A stretch of 64,000 nucleotides of DNA from Pseudoduganella albidiflava. Its GTDB lineage: Bacteria; Pseudomonadota; Gammaproteobacteria; Burkholderiales; Burkholderiaceae_D. The stretch is taken from positions 6,634,001 to 6,698,000 of the forward strand of contig NZ_CP036401.1 in the NCBI RefSeq assembly GCF_004322755.1. Direction: 5' to 3'. Shown here one piece after another: positions 8,086-16,759 of the stretch; the first letter of the stretch is position 1, and each line of letters begins with the position of its first letter. The notes beneath the pieces were generated by a model. It had not been told where the DNA came from. It made no database searches and saw only the letters and a program-made list of their open reading frames with translations. A program made the position numbers and the translations under genes.

Positions 8086-8784
8086 ATGCATTTGCGTGAC
8101 CTGAACGGCTACCTGCAAGAGCTGGCCGAGAACAACAACCGCCCGTGGTTCGTGATGAACAAGCCGCGCTACGACATCCTCCGCGAAGAGTTCCTCGAAC
8201 TCGTGACGCAGGTGATTGCCGAAACGGGCAAATTCGACCGCGAGGTCAAGTTCTGCAATCCGAAGAAGGCGATCTTCCGCATCAACCGCGACGTGCGTTT
8301 CGCCCACGACAAGAGCCCGTACAAGACCAACTTCTCGGCCGCGCTGGCCCCCAGCGACTTGCGCCGCCCGAGCCAGTCCGGCGGGCCCACCTATTATTTC
8401 CAGCTGAACGGCCACGGCCAGTTGCAGTTCGGTGCCGGCGAATACATGCCGCCGCCGCACCGGCTGCGCGCGCTGCGCCGGCATATGGTGGAAGACGCGG
8501 CGGGCTTTCGCAAGGCGCTCGCCAGCCGTGGCCTGAAGGCCACCTACGGCACGATCCAGAACGAAGGCAAGCTGCAGCGCCCGCCGAAAGGCTTCGACCC
8601 CGGGCATGAGCACATCGAGTTCATCAAGCTGAAAAGCTTTTTCGTGTGGACCGACGTGGACCTGGACCTGAACGATCCGGATGCGCTGGTGCCGATGATC
8701 GCCGGCGGTTTCAGGGATGCCCTGCCGCTGGTGCAGTGGATGCGGGCCGCCAGGGTGGATGAAGAGGACGGCACCGCCGCCTGA
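8086..8784 (+). CDS. DUF2461 / TIGR02453 family protein
   Basis: A 232-residue protein of the DUF2461 family, a widespread soluble family of unknown biochemical function. Typical family features are the opening LNGYLQELAENNNRPWF (the NN-K-W-F region), the basic block NPKKAIFRINRDVRFAHDKS with PYKTNFSA, and the C-terminal FIKLKSFFVWTDVD. No catalytic motif can be assigned. It follows the protease gene by 69 bases filled with the 12-bp repeats and converges on the LysR gene to the right. Length is normal. A purine-rich GATAAAGAGA precedes the ATG. Confidence 0.9.
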   Translation: MHLRDLNGYLQELAENNNRPWFVMNKPRYDILREEFLELVTQVIAETGKFDREVKFCNPKKAIFRINRDVRFAHDKSPYKTNFSAALAPSDLRRPSQSGGPTYYFQLNGHGQLQFGAGEYMPPPHRLRALRRHMVEDAAGFRKALASRGLKATYGTIQNEGKLQRPPKGFDPGHEHIEFIKLKSFFVWTDVDLDLNDPDALVPMIAGGFRDALPLVQWMRAARVDEEDGTAA

Positions 8785-8849
8785 CGGCCCTGGCGGCGGA
8801 CGGCTTTGTTTCAGGCATTGTTGCCGGGAACCGGAGTCCGTAAACGTTT

Positions 8850-9746
8850 CTACTGGCTGCGCAGCCATTCTTCCAGGAACTCGACGCATACCCGCAGCCG
8901 CGCCGACGTCGACAGGCGCGACGGATAGATCGCCCACACATCCGCGGGCTGCTGGTAGTCCGGCAGCACGCGCACCAGTTCGCCCCGCTCCAGCGACGGC
9001 CCCACGTCCCACAGCGAGCGCAGGATGATGCCGTGGCCATCCAGCGCCCAGCCATGCACCACTTCGCCGTTGCTGGCCGATAGCGGCCCGCTCACCTTCA
9101 CCGTTTCCGTCCCGCGCGGCCCCTGCAGGGTCCAGCGCCCGAACTCCTCGTTGCGCTCGCGGATCACGATGCAGCGGTGCGATGCCAGGCCGGCCAATGC
9201 GGCCGGCGTGCCGTACCCGGCCAGGTAGGCGGGCGCGGCGCACAGGACCCGGGCATTGCGGGCGATGCGGCGCGAGATCAGGTGCGGTTCGTGGGCCTGG
9301 CCGACCCGGATGTCGAGGTGAAAATCTTCGCCGATCAGGTCGACCGGGCGGTCCAGCAGCTCCAGCTGGATTTCCAGTGCCGGGTAGCGTTTCGCCAGTG
9401 CGGACAGGGCTGGCGACACGCGATTGCGCCCGAAGCCCGAGCTGGTGCAGATACGGAGCAGGCCGGCAGGCGCGGCCTGCTCCGTGGCGACCGCATCGCC
9501 CATCTGTTCCACATCGTCCAGGATGCGCAGCGCCCAGCCGTGGACCACCTGCCCCTGCTCGGTCAGCGCCACGGTACGGGTGGTGCGATGCAGCAGGCGC
9601 ACCCCGAGCGACGCTTCCAGCACGCCGATTCGCTTGCTGACCAGGGCATTGGAAACGCCCAGCACGCGGGCCGTGGCGGCGAAACTCTTCAGCCGGACCA
9701 CGGTGCAAAACAGGTGCAAGTCATCCAGCGCGGGTAGATTCTTCAC
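8850..9746 (-). CDS. LysR-family regulator (DmlR-like), GTG start
   Basis: A 298-residue LysR-type regulator with an N-terminal winged HTH (MKNLPALDDLHLFCTVVRLK, SNALVSKRIGVLE) and a C-terminal effector-binding domain. It is transcribed away from the dehydrogenase gene at 9834, the usual layout for an activator of its neighbour, so it probably senses D-malate, tartrate or a related hydroxy acid; the effector is inferred from context. The start codon is GTG at 9744-9746, lying inside the palindrome TTCACGATTCGTGAA. No clear Shine-Dalgarno sequence is seen. Confidence 0.9.
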   Translation of the reverse strand: MKNLPALDDLHLFCTVVRLKSFAATARVLGVSNALVSKRIGVLEASLGVRLLHRTTRTVALTEQGQVVHGWALRILDDVEQMGDAVATEQAAPAGLLRICTSSGFGRNRVSPALSALAKRYPALEIQLELLDRPVDLIGEDFHLDIRVGQAHEPHLISRRIARNARVLCAAPAYLAGYGTPAALAGLASHRCIVIRERNEEFGRWTLQGPRGTETVKVSGPLSASNGEVVHGWALDGHGIILRSLWDVGPSLERGELVRVLPDYQQPADVWAIYPSRLSTSARLRVCVEFLEEWLRSQ

Positions 9747-9756
9747 GATTCGTGAA
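9742..9756. promoter_or_regulatory. Candidate LysR-type operator over the regulator's start codon
   Basis: TTCACGATTCGTGAA is a perfect 7-1-7 palindrome that contains the T-N11-A pattern of LysR binding sites. It sits on the regulator's own start codon and 78 bases before the dehydrogenase, well placed for autorepression. Confidence 0.55.
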
Positions 9757-9833
9757 CAGTCGAGTAACGAAAATGCCGATTATATCCAAACCGTACATAC
9801 TCTATGCTCGGGGTATTCAACCAGGGGGATTAC

Positions 9834-10910
9834 ATGAAAACTCAACGCATCGCCGTCATTGCCGGCGACGGGATCGGCAAGGAAGTCATGCCGGAGGGCT
9901 TGCGCACGCTGCAGGCAGCGGCGCGGCGCTTCAACCTGCCGCTGGAATTCACCACGTTCGAGTGGGCCAACTGCGACTATTACCAGCAGCACGGCAAGAT
10001 GATGCCGGACGACTGGTTCGCCCGGCTGAAGGATTTCGACGCCATCTATTTCGGCGCGGTCGGCTGGCCGGACACGGTGCCGGACCACGTTTCGCTGTGG
10101 GGCTCGCTGATCCAGTTCCGCCGGCAGTTCGACCAGTACGTGAACCTGCGCCCGGTGCGGCTGATGCCGGGTGTTCCATGCCCGCTGGCCAACAAGCAGC
10201 CGGGGGACATCGATTTCTATGTGGTGCGCGAAAATACCGAAGGCGAATACTCGGCCGTCGGCGGGCGCCTGTTCGAAGGCACCGAACGCGAGACCGTGCT
10301 GCAGGAAGCCGTGTTCACCCGCAAAGGCGTGGACCGGATCCTGAAGTACGCATTCGAGCTGGCGCAGTCGCGCCCGAAGAAGCACCTGACTTCGGCCACC
10401 AAGTCGAACGGCATCTCGATCAGCATGCCGTACTGGGACGAGCGCGTGAAAGCCATGGCACCCTCGTATGCCGATGTGACATGGGACCAGTACCACATCG
10501 ACATCCTGTGCGCCCGCTTCGTGCTGAGCCCGGAGCGCTTCGATGTGGTGGTGGCCTCCAACCTGTTCGGCGACATCCTGTCCGACCTGGGGCCCGCCTG
10601 CACCGGCACGATCGGCATCGCGCCATCGGCCAACCTGAACCCCGAGCGCACGCTGCCATCGCTGTTCGAACCGGTGCATGGCTCGGCACCGGATATCTAC
10701 GGCAGGAATATCGCCAACCCGGTGGCGATGATCTGGAGCGGCGCGATGATGCTGGACTTCCTCGGCAACGGCGCCGCGCCGTACCACGCGGCGCACGACG
10801 CCATCATGGCCGCCATCGAGCAGGTGCTGCGCGACGGACCGCATACGCCGGACATGCGCGGCCAGGCTTCCACCACGCAGGTGGGCGAAGCCATCGCCGC
10901 GCTGATCTGA
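9834..10910 (+). CDS. Tartrate / D-malate dehydrogenase (isocitrate/isopropylmalate dehydrogenase family)
   Basis: NAD-dependent, metal-dependent oxidative decarboxylase of D-malate or tartrate, 358 residues. The start MKTQRIAVIAGDGIGKEV follows AGGGGG; ten upstream codons are open but less likely. Family marks are the nucleotide loop (GDGIGKEV), substrate-binding arginines in FRRQFDQYVNLRPVRL, YVVRENTEGEYS, the Lys of TSATKSNGI, metal ligands in VVASNLFGDILSDLG, and the adenine-binding EPVHGSAPDIYG. ENTEGEY and the overall sequence resemble DmlA/TtuC rather than LeuB, and no leu genes are near. Substrate choice between D-malate and tartrate cannot be read from sequence. Probably controlled by the divergent LysR. 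Confidence 0.9.
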   Translation: MKTQRIAVIAGDGIGKEVMPEGLRTLQAAARRFNLPLEFTTFEWANCDYYQQHGKMMPDDWFARLKDFDAIYFGAVGWPDTVPDHVSLWGSLIQFRRQFDQYVNLRPVRLMPGVPCPLANKQPGDIDFYVVRENTEGEYSAVGGRLFEGTERETVLQEAVFTRKGVDRILKYAFELAQSRPKKHLTSATKSNGISISMPYWDERVKAMAPSYADVTWDQYHIDILCARFVLSPERFDVVVASNLFGDILSDLGPACTGTIGIAPSANLNPERTLPSLFEPVHGSAPDIYGRNIANPVAMIWSGAMMLDFLGNGAAPYHAAHDAIMAAIEQVLRDGPHTPDMRGQASTTQVGEAIAALI

Positions 10911-10966
10911 TCCGCGCCCGCATCCGATCCACGCCTGATCCACGTGCGCACCTGATCCACCATGGC
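10908..10966. repeat. Imperfect short repeats containing GATCCAC
   Basis: Just after the dehydrogenase stop, TGATCCGCGCCCGCATC, CGATCCACGCC, TGATCCACGTGCGCACC and TGATCCACC follow one another, with a unit of about 17 bp and one shortened copy. The rest of the 246-base gap to 11157 shows nothing further except the AAAGGAG ribosome site of the next gene. Confidence 0.6.
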
Positions 10967-11156
10967 CGGCCGCCTGGCCGGCTCATCGGCACACTTCCTC
11001 CGGCGCGCGCACGCCCCGCCACCCATGCAGTTCATCGCGCGAAAAGCGCCGTTCGTCGCATCCGCGTGGTGGACGAACCGCGGGCTCCCTATAGTTCAAT
11101 CACCGCAGCACACAACACCAACGCAGCACTGACTGAACACCTCAAAGGAGCGCATC

Positions 11157-11363
11157 ATGAACATCGCCAAACACATGGAAACCATCTTCCTCGCCACCGT
11201 CGTCATCGTCGGCGCGACCGGCATTGCAAGCGCCGCCGCCGCCCGCATCGGCCACGCCGCACCGGAGCCGAAAGTGTATGCCGTGGCGGTCGAAGGCGCG
11301 CCGATGGCGGTCGTCAAGGTCAGCGCGAAACGCCTGAGCGCCGCGGAAAAAGCCGCCCTGTAA
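11157..11363 (+). CDS. Small exported or membrane-anchored protein, unknown function
   Basis: A 68-residue product behind an excellent AAAGGAG site. The N-terminus (MNIAKHMETIFLATVVIVGA) is a signal or anchor helix with an Ala-rich cleavage-like region (IASAAAARIGHAAPEP), followed by about 35 residues containing VYAVAVEGAPMAVVKVSAKR. I do not recognise a domain. It lies 33 bases before the DUF2807 gene on the same strand, so the two are probably one operon and may act together at the envelope. Confidence 0.7.
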   Translation: MNIAKHMETIFLATVVIVGATGIASAAAARIGHAAPEPKVYAVAVEGAPMAVVKVSAKRLSAAEKAAL

Positions 11364-11396
11364 GCGCCTTTCCCAGCCGAGCGAACGGAGACCCTG

Positions 11397-12161
11397 ATGA
11401 ACAAGTTTATCAACGCAACGATGATGGCCGTGGCCCTTGTCGCCAATGCGGGCGGCATCGTCCAGGCGGCCGACATCATCAGCGAGTCCCGCGCCGTCGA
11501 CGCGCGCACCGTGAAGGTGGTACTGGATGGCGTGATCGACCTGAAGCTCAAGCAGGGCCCGCAAGCGGCGCTGGTGATCTCGGGTGAACGCCGCTACCTG
11601 CCGAAGGTGCTGGTCACGCAGCGCGGCGACACGCTGCGCATCGGCACGGACCTGCCACGCATGCATTTCGGCCGCCCGGAGCTGCGCGCCGAACTGACGC
11701 TGCCCAACCTTTCCGAGCTGGTATCGGCCGGTGTCGGTTCCGCCGACGTGCATGGTTTCGCCGGCGAGCGGCTGCGCGTGGCGCTCGATGGCGCCGGCGC
11801 CGTGCGCATGCAGGCGCACTACCGCAACCTGGACGCCAACCTGAACGGGGCCGGGAGCATGACCGTCAATACGGGGCTGGCGGAAAGCGTGGCGCTGAAC
11901 CTGCGCGGCGCCGGCCAGATGGTGGTCAGCGGCGAAAGCCGCAAGCTGCATGCGCGCCTCGGCGGCGTCGGCAACCTCGATGCGCAAGGCTTGAAATCGG
12001 ACAGCGTCGACGTCGACATGACGGGCCTGGGTGGCGCGACGGTGTTTGCCAGGACTTCCGCCAGCCTGCGCCTGACCGGCCTGGGTTCGGCCACCGTGTA
12101 TGGCCGGCCCGCGAGCCGCAACGCCAGCGCGCGTGGCCTGGGCCATGTGAACTGGAACTGA
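11397..12161 (+). CDS. DUF2807 exported protein (GIN-domain, adhesin-like beta-helix)
   Basis: A 254-residue secreted protein with signal peptide MNKFINATMMAVALVANAGG...VQA (cut near residue 24) and a repetitive beta-strand body typical of DUF2807/GIN proteins: LKLKQGPQAALVISGE, LVSAGVGSADVHG, VALDGAGAVRMQAH, LNGAGSMTVN, LRGAGQMVVSG, VDMTGLGGATVF, LTGLGSATVYG. The repeated G-x-G-x turns predict a right-handed beta-helix in the periplasm or at the surface. Function in the family is unsettled; an adhesin-like role is often suggested. GGAGA precedes the start. Confidence 0.88.
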   Translation: MNKFINATMMAVALVANAGGIVQAADIISESRAVDARTVKVVLDGVIDLKLKQGPQAALVISGERRYLPKVLVTQRGDTLRIGTDLPRMHFGRPELRAELTLPNLSELVSAGVGSADVHGFAGERLRVALDGAGAVRMQAHYRNLDANLNGAGSMTVNTGLAESVALNLRGAGQMVVSGESRKLHARLGGVGNLDAQGLKSDSVDVDMTGLGGATVFARTSASLRLTGLGSATVYGRPASRNASARGLGHVNWN

Positions 12162-12184
12162 GTCCGGCATTGGCACCGCGATTG

Positions 12185-12205
12185 GCACCGCCACGCTGGC
12201 GGTGC
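12185..12205. terminator. Stem-loop between convergent genes
   Basis: GCACCGCCA-CGC-TGGCGGTGC forms a perfect nine-pair stem 24 bases after the DUF2807 stop and before the end of the convergent Tad operon. There is no T-run, so it may be a barrier or RNA stabiliser more than a classical terminator. The surrounding 12162-12290 also holds 11-12 bp near-repeats (ATTGGCACCGC twice, GGCACTGAGC twice). Confidence 0.45.
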
Positions 12206-12290
12206 CCGGCTGGCACCAGGATCATCAAGCGGGCACTGAGCTGGCACTGAGCCGGCAATCGGGCCGACAGGCGACCCTACCGGTTTCGCA

Positions 12291-13451
12291 TCAGGGTGCC
12301 TGCAGGGTGCCCTGTGCGGTGCCCCTCCCTGCCGCCACGGACACGCCACGCTGATCCCATCCCAGCACGATGCGCACGCCGGCTCCGCCGGCAGCGGCGC
12401 CGCGGTCCGCCAGTTCGCGCGGCGCAGGCAGGCCGAGACGATGAGCCAGCGCACGCGCCGCCACGCCAGCCCCGGACTCGCCACGGTACTCGATGCGCGT
12501 CGAGACTACCGCGTAGGGCTTCTCGTTCGTCAGCCTTACCGATTGCCACTCCGGCCCCGCCAGCCGGTGCTTCCAGGCGGCCGCCATGCCGCGCGCGCCA
12601 TTGCCGTTGCTGATTTCAAGCCGGACACCTGCGTGGTCGCCGTGGCCGCCGAGATCATCTTCGCGCTTGCCTTTCGCGAGGCGCGGTGGCACCGGCTCCG
12701 TCGCGGCCGCGACCTGGTGCACTTCGATCACGGCGCCGGCCTGGCGCAGTTCCGTGCGGGCGAAACTTTCCGGCCACGGGTCCGGCACCGGCATCGCGGG
12801 TGCTGCCGCCTGGGGCGGGCGTGCGCCGGTCAATTCGTAGTCGTGGCGGATATCATGCATCCGCAGCGTGCGTGCCTGTTTCCGCATCGTCAGCGCGCGG
12901 TCCTGCTGCCCCAGCGCCTCGAACACGCTGGCCAGGTGCTCCCATGCGCGCGGATGGTGAGGGTCCAGCAGGCAAGCCTTTTTCAGCAGCGTTACCGCCT
13001 CGCCGTGGTTCCCGCGCAAGTGCAACGCATAGCCCAGGTTCCCGAGCAGGAAAGCCTGCCCGGCCGGCGGCAGGGCCGTGGCTTCCTCGACCAGCGTGTG
13101 CCACAGCGCGATCGCCGCGCCGAGGTTGCCGCGCTCGGCCAGCAGCACGGCCAGGCCATTGCGGGTATCGGCATGGCGCGGATCGAGCCGCAATGCCGCG
13201 TGCCACGCACGCTGCGCGGCGTCGAACCGGCGCGCGGCATGCTCAGCACGGCCGATCGCGTAGTATCCGTCCGCCCCCACGGCCGGTACCGGCACGGCGT
13301 GCCGCGTGGGTTCCGGGATGATCTGCCGCTGGCCGCAGGCCAGCAGCAGCGCCCCGGCACAGGCGGCAGCCGCCATCCGGCAAGCACGCGGGGTCCGGGA
13401 TAGTGTCCCGGTAGTATTCATCTTGGTGGTGTTCATCTTGGTGCTATTCAT
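12291..13451 (-). CDS. Tad pilus TPR lipoprotein (TadD-like) with C-terminal LytR_C domain
   Basis: Probable outer-membrane lipoprotein of the Flp pilus machine, 386 residues. The start at 13451 follows GGAGGCAAA; the first 15 codons are a three-fold repeat MN(S/T)TK, each with its own ATG. A hydrophobic segment ends in the lipobox LLAC (C39). TPR-like repeats run from about 50 to 190 (AERGNLGAAIALWHTLVEEA, GNHGEAVTLLKKACLLDPHH). The C-terminal part (about 275-345: GVRLEISNGNGARGMAA, SVRLTNEKPYAVVSTRIEY) matches LytR_C/cell-wall-associated domains. TadD itself is usually only the TPR part, so this is a fused form. It is the last gene of the operon. Confidence 0.85.
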   Translation of the reverse strand: MNSTKMNTTKMNTTGTLSRTPRACRMAAAACAGALLLACGQRQIIPEPTRHAVPVPAVGADGYYAIGRAEHAARRFDAAQRAWHAALRLDPRHADTRNGLAVLLAERGNLGAAIALWHTLVEEATALPPAGQAFLLGNLGYALHLRGNHGEAVTLLKKACLLDPHHPRAWEHLASVFEALGQQDRALTMRKQARTLRMHDIRHDYELTGARPPQAAAPAMPVPDPWPESFARTELRQAGAVIEVHQVAAATEPVPPRLAKGKREDDLGGHGDHAGVRLEISNGNGARGMAAAWKHRLAGPEWQSVRLTNEKPYAVVSTRIEYRGESGAGVAARALAHRLGLPAPRELADRGAAAGGAGVRIVLGWDQRGVSVAAGRGTAQGTLQAP

Positions 13452-13455
13452 TTTG
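13411..13455. repeat. Three 15-bp units at the start of the TadD-like gene
   Basis: On the plus strand GTAGTATTCATCTTG, GTGGTGTTCATCTTG and GTGCTATTCATTTTG are tandem. On the coding strand each unit supplies an ATG, giving three in-frame starts (MNSTK, MNTTK, MNTTG); only the first has the strong ribosome site. Confidence 0.9.
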
Positions 13456-13462
13456 CCTCCAT

Positions 13463-14407
13463 TCAATTCTGGCCGGACATCGCCGGCAAGACCACGGTCA
13501 CCAGCCGGATCACTGCCGGCCCCATCAGCACCATCATCAGTGACGGAAACATGCAGAAGATCAGCGGGAACAGCAGCTTCAAGCCGATCTTGGCAGCCGC
13601 CTCTTCCGCCAGCAGCGTGCGCTTGAGCCGCAGGTTGTCCGAGTGGATCCGCAGCGAGTCGCCCATGCTGGTACCGAACCGCTCGGCCTGGATCAGCATC
13701 GCCACCAGGGTGTCGACATCGTCCACGCCGCTCCTCAGCGCGAAGTTGCGCAACGCCTTTTCCTTGGAAAATCCGGCGCGCATTTCCATCAGCACGAGCT
13801 GGAACTCCTGTGCCAGCACGGCGCTCTTGATGTCGATCTCGGCCGCCACCTTGGTCAGCGCCCGCTCCATCGACAGCCCTGCTTCGACGCACACCGTCAT
13901 CAGGTCGAGGGCGTCGGGGATGGTCTCGAAGATCTCGCGCTGGCGCCGCTCGGCGGTGCGGGACAACAGGATGTTCGGCAAGTAGTAGCCCAGCGCCGCG
14001 CTGGAAAACAGCAACAGCATGAAGCCGTTGCGCGCGCCCGACATGCTGCCCACCAGCAGCAGCGCCAGCAGGGCCGGTGCGCCCAGCGACAGCAGGGTCT
14101 TCGCCGCGAAGTACAGCGTGGGCGCCGACGCACTGCGCCAGCCCGCGTTGATGAATTTCGTGCGCAGCGGCGAACGTTCCCAGCCCTCCTCGGGCAGCGA
14201 CAGTTTCGTCAGCGGCTTGGCCACGCGCGCCACGCGGGCCACCCATTCGCCTTGGCCGCCATTGACCGGCTCCTCCTCCGCTGCGCCGCGAAACCCGCGC
14301 AAGCGCTCGCGCAACGGGATCGGCGAAAAGATCGCGATCCCCGCCAGCGTCACCCCGGCTGCGGCGATGAAGACGATCACCAGGAATAACAATTGGTTCC
14401 CGTTCAT
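13463..14407 (-). CDS. tadC: Tad pilus inner-membrane platform protein TadC
   Basis: A 314-residue integral membrane protein of the type II secretion F superfamily that works with TadB as the inner-membrane platform on which the CpaF ATPase acts. Hydrophobic segments lie near 5-28, 105-150 and 285-310. The T2SF domain includes PDALDLMTVCVEAGLSMERA and FGTSMGDSLRIHSDNLRLKR, both conserved. The start overlaps the tadB stop (ATGA). Its C-terminus (LVTVVLPAMSGQN) leads within 11 bases into the TadD-like gene. Confidence 0.93.
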   Translation of the reverse strand: MNGNQLLFLVIVFIAAAGVTLAGIAIFSPIPLRERLRGFRGAAEEEPVNGGQGEWVARVARVAKPLTKLSLPEEGWERSPLRTKFINAGWRSASAPTLYFAAKTLLSLGAPALLALLLVGSMSGARNGFMLLLFSSAALGYYLPNILLSRTAERRQREIFETIPDALDLMTVCVEAGLSMERALTKVAAEIDIKSAVLAQEFQLVLMEMRAGFSKEKALRNFALRSGVDDVDTLVAMLIQAERFGTSMGDSLRIHSDNLRLKRTLLAEEAAAKIGLKLLFPLIFCMFPSLMMVLMGPAVIRLVTVVLPAMSGQN

Positions 14408-15378
14408 ACGCGAATCCTCACGACGTTACGCATCCAGAAGGCGCCGATGGCCATCGCGCCGCCGGCGGACCACAGCATCTTCACACCGAGCGGATCGGTC
14501 CACAGCAGGCTGATGTACTGGTAGTTGACCACGCTCATCAGGACCAGCATGACAAGCGGCAGCAAGCCGAGGACCCAGGCCGACATGCGCCCTTCGGCCG
14601 ACAGGACGCGCACCTGGCCCTGCAGCTTCAGCCGGGAACGCACCAGCCGGCTGATATTGTTCAGCAGCTCGGCCAGGTTGCCGCCCGACTCGCGCTGGAT
14701 CAGCACGGCCAGCACGAAGTAGCGCAGGTCGGTCAGCGGGACCCGCTCGGCGAGACCGTGCAGCGCCTCGTTCATCGGTGCGCCATAGTTGATTTCCTCA
14801 TAGGCGGCCTTGAATTCGGCACCGATCGGCTCGGGAATCTCGTCGCCCACCATCTTCAGCACGTTGGCGAAGGAGTGGCCGGCGCGCAGCGCGCGCGCCA
14901 GGAAGTCGGCGGCCTCCGGCAATTGTTCCTCGATCTTCCTCAGCCGCTTGCGGCGGGCCCGCAGCAACACCCAGTATGGCCCGCCGACAGCGCTGGCCAT
15001 CAGTGCGCACGCCGGCAGCAGCGGCGGCTTCAGCAACGCCAGCACGAGCAGCGCGCCACACGGCAAGGCGCACGACCAGCCGAGAAATTGCGCGACATGC
15101 CAGCGCCCGCCGGCCTGCAACAGCAGCCGGTCGAGCCGTGCCAGTTGCGGCATGCCGCGCAGCCAATGCTCCAGGCCAGGCGATGCGGCATAGCGGCGCT
15201 GCTTCAGGATGCTGATCCGTTCACCGCCTTCGGCGCGGCCGGACATCAGGTCGAGCCGGTGCGCGATGCGGCGCGCGCTTCGGCCATGGCTGGTGCCCCA
15301 CCACATCCATGCCCCCTCCACCATGAAGATCACGGCGGCAAATACCAGTACCGCGAACGCGGTGAATACCATGTCCAT
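14404..15378 (-). CDS. tadB: Tad pilus inner-membrane platform protein TadB
   Basis: A 324-residue T2SF-domain membrane protein paired with TadC. An N-terminal membrane segment ([19 protein letters not shown]) is followed by a cytoplasmic region, two hydrophobic segments near 120-155, the T2SF core ([55 protein letters not shown]) and two C-terminal membrane helices. Position directly after cpaF and before tadC is the conserved tad order. Confidence 0.93.
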   Translation of the reverse strand: MDMVFTAFAVLVFAAVIFMVEGAWMWWGTSHGRSARRIAHRLDLMSGRAEGGERISILKQRRYAASPGLEHWLRGMPQLARLDRLLLQAGGRWHVAQFLGWSCALPCGALLVLALLKPPLLPACALMASAVGGPYWVLLRARRKRLRKIEEQLPEAADFLARALRAGHSFANVLKMVGDEIPEPIGAEFKAAYEEINYGAPMNEALHGLAERVPLTDLRYFVLAVLIQRESGGNLAELLNNISRLVRSRLKLQGQVRVLSAEGRMSAWVLGLLPLVMLVLMSVVNYQYISLLWTDPLGVKMLWSAGGAMAIGAFWMRNVVRIRV

Positions 15379-15387
15379 CGCTGGCTC

Positions 15388-16734
15388 CTATTCGAACACG
15401 CGGTCCGGATCGAATGCATTCTCGGCTACCGGCACGCCGAACATGGCCAGCCGTTCCGCGAAGCGGGGCCGCACGCCGGTGGCGAAGAAGTGGCCCTGCA
15501 CCTTGCCCTTGGCATCGACGCCGGTCTGCTCGAAGCGGAAAATCTCCTGCATCGCGATCACCTCGCCTTCCATGCCGGTCACTTCCTGCAGGCTGACCAG
15601 CTTGCGCGCGCCGTCCGTCAGCCGCGATACCTGCAGGACCACGGTCACCGCCGAGGCGATCTGCTGGCGCGCGGCGCGCGGCGTCAGGTTCACGCCCGAC
15701 ATGCCCACCATGTTTTCCAGCCGTGTCAGCGCGTCGCGCGGGGTGTTGGAGTGGATCGTCGCCAGAGATCCTTCATGGCCGGTGTTCATCGCCTGCAGCA
15801 TGTCGAGCGCCTCGGGGCCCCGCACCTCGCCCAGGATGATGCGGTCGGGCCGCATCCGCAGCGCGTTGCGCACCAGCGCGCGCTGGTTCACCTCGCCCTT
15901 GCCCTCGATATTGGACGGCCGTGTTTCCAGGCGCACCACGTGCGGCTGGCGCATGGCCAGTTCGGCGGCATCCTCGATCGTCACGATCCGCTCGTTCGGC
16001 GGGATATAGCCGGACAGCACATTGAGCAGCGTGGTCTTGCCGCTGCCGGTGCCGCCCGAGACCAGGATGTTGATCTTGGCGTGCCCTAATGCCTGCAGCA
16101 CCTGCATCATCGGCGGCGTCAGGCTCTTGTTCTCGATCAGGTTCTGCATCGTCAGCGGATGGACGGAAAAACGCCGGATCGACAGGATCGGGCCATCCAC
16201 CGCCAGCGGCGGAATGATCGCGTTGACGCGCGAGCCATCCGGCAGCCGCGCATCGACCATCGGGCTCGATTCGTCCACCCGGCGGCCGACCCGCGAGACG
16301 ATCTTCTCGATGATCTTCATCAGGTGGGCGTTGTCGTTGAATGTGACGTCCGTCAGCTCGAGACGGCCGGCGCGCTCCACGTACACCTTGGCATGCGTGT
16401 TGACGAGGATGTCGGAAATGCTGTTGTCGGACAGCAGGCGTTCCAGCGGACCGAAGCCCAGCATTTCATGCTGGATGTCGAGCACCAGGTCGTGGCGCTC
16501 GGTCTGGTTCAGCACGATCCGCTCGTCTTCGATGATGCGCTGCACCAGCAGCGCCAGCTCGTGCTTGAACTGGTCGGGCGTCAGCCGCTTCAGGCGCTCC
16601 AGGTCGATGCGGTCCAGGATCAGCTGGTGCATCATGGCTTTCAGCTCGCGGTAGGCGGCCTGCGACGGGGCAGGCAGCACGGCGGCCGTGTGGCGGGGTT
16701 CTTCCGCCAGGGCGAGGCGTTCGCGCAGGCTCAT
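15388..16734 (-). CDS. cpaF: Tad pilus secretion ATPase CpaF/TadA
   Basis: Hexameric motor ATPase for Flp pilus assembly, 448 residues. Walker A is GGTGSGKT (227-234), the Asp box is [10 protein letters not shown] (250-259), and Walker B lies in RIILGEVR (299-306); the His box follows in [18 protein letters not shown]. The N-terminal helical region (1-100) is typical of the CpaF branch. A good GAGGAG site precedes the ATG, and 25 bases separate it from cpaE. It should act on TadB/TadC in the inner membrane. Confidence 0.96.
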   Translation of the reverse strand: MSLRERLALAEEPRHTAAVLPAPSQAAYRELKAMMHQLILDRIDLERLKRLTPDQFKHELALLVQRIIEDERIVLNQTERHDLVLDIQHEMLGFGPLERLLSDNSISDILVNTHAKVYVERAGRLELTDVTFNDNAHLMKIIEKIVSRVGRRVDESSPMVDARLPDGSRVNAIIPPLAVDGPILSIRRFSVHPLTMQNLIENKSLTPPMMQVLQALGHAKINILVSGGTGSGKTTLLNVLSGYIPPNERIVTIEDAAELAMRQPHVVRLETRPSNIEGKGEVNQRALVRNALRMRPDRIILGEVRGPEALDMLQAMNTGHEGSLATIHSNTPRDALTRLENMVGMSGVNLTPRAARQQIASAVTVVLQVSRLTDGARKLVSLQEVTGMEGEVIAMQEIFRFEQTGVDAKGKVQGHFFATGVRPRFAERLAMFGVPVAENAFDPDRVFE

Positions 16735-16759
16735 CTCGGTTCTCCTCGGGGGGCGGTGG

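Noticed and set aside
6868..9708. A 946-codon open frame on the minus strand
   Set aside because: It lies antisense to the protease and DUF2461 genes and runs out of frame through the LysR gene, both explained by better-supported proteins.
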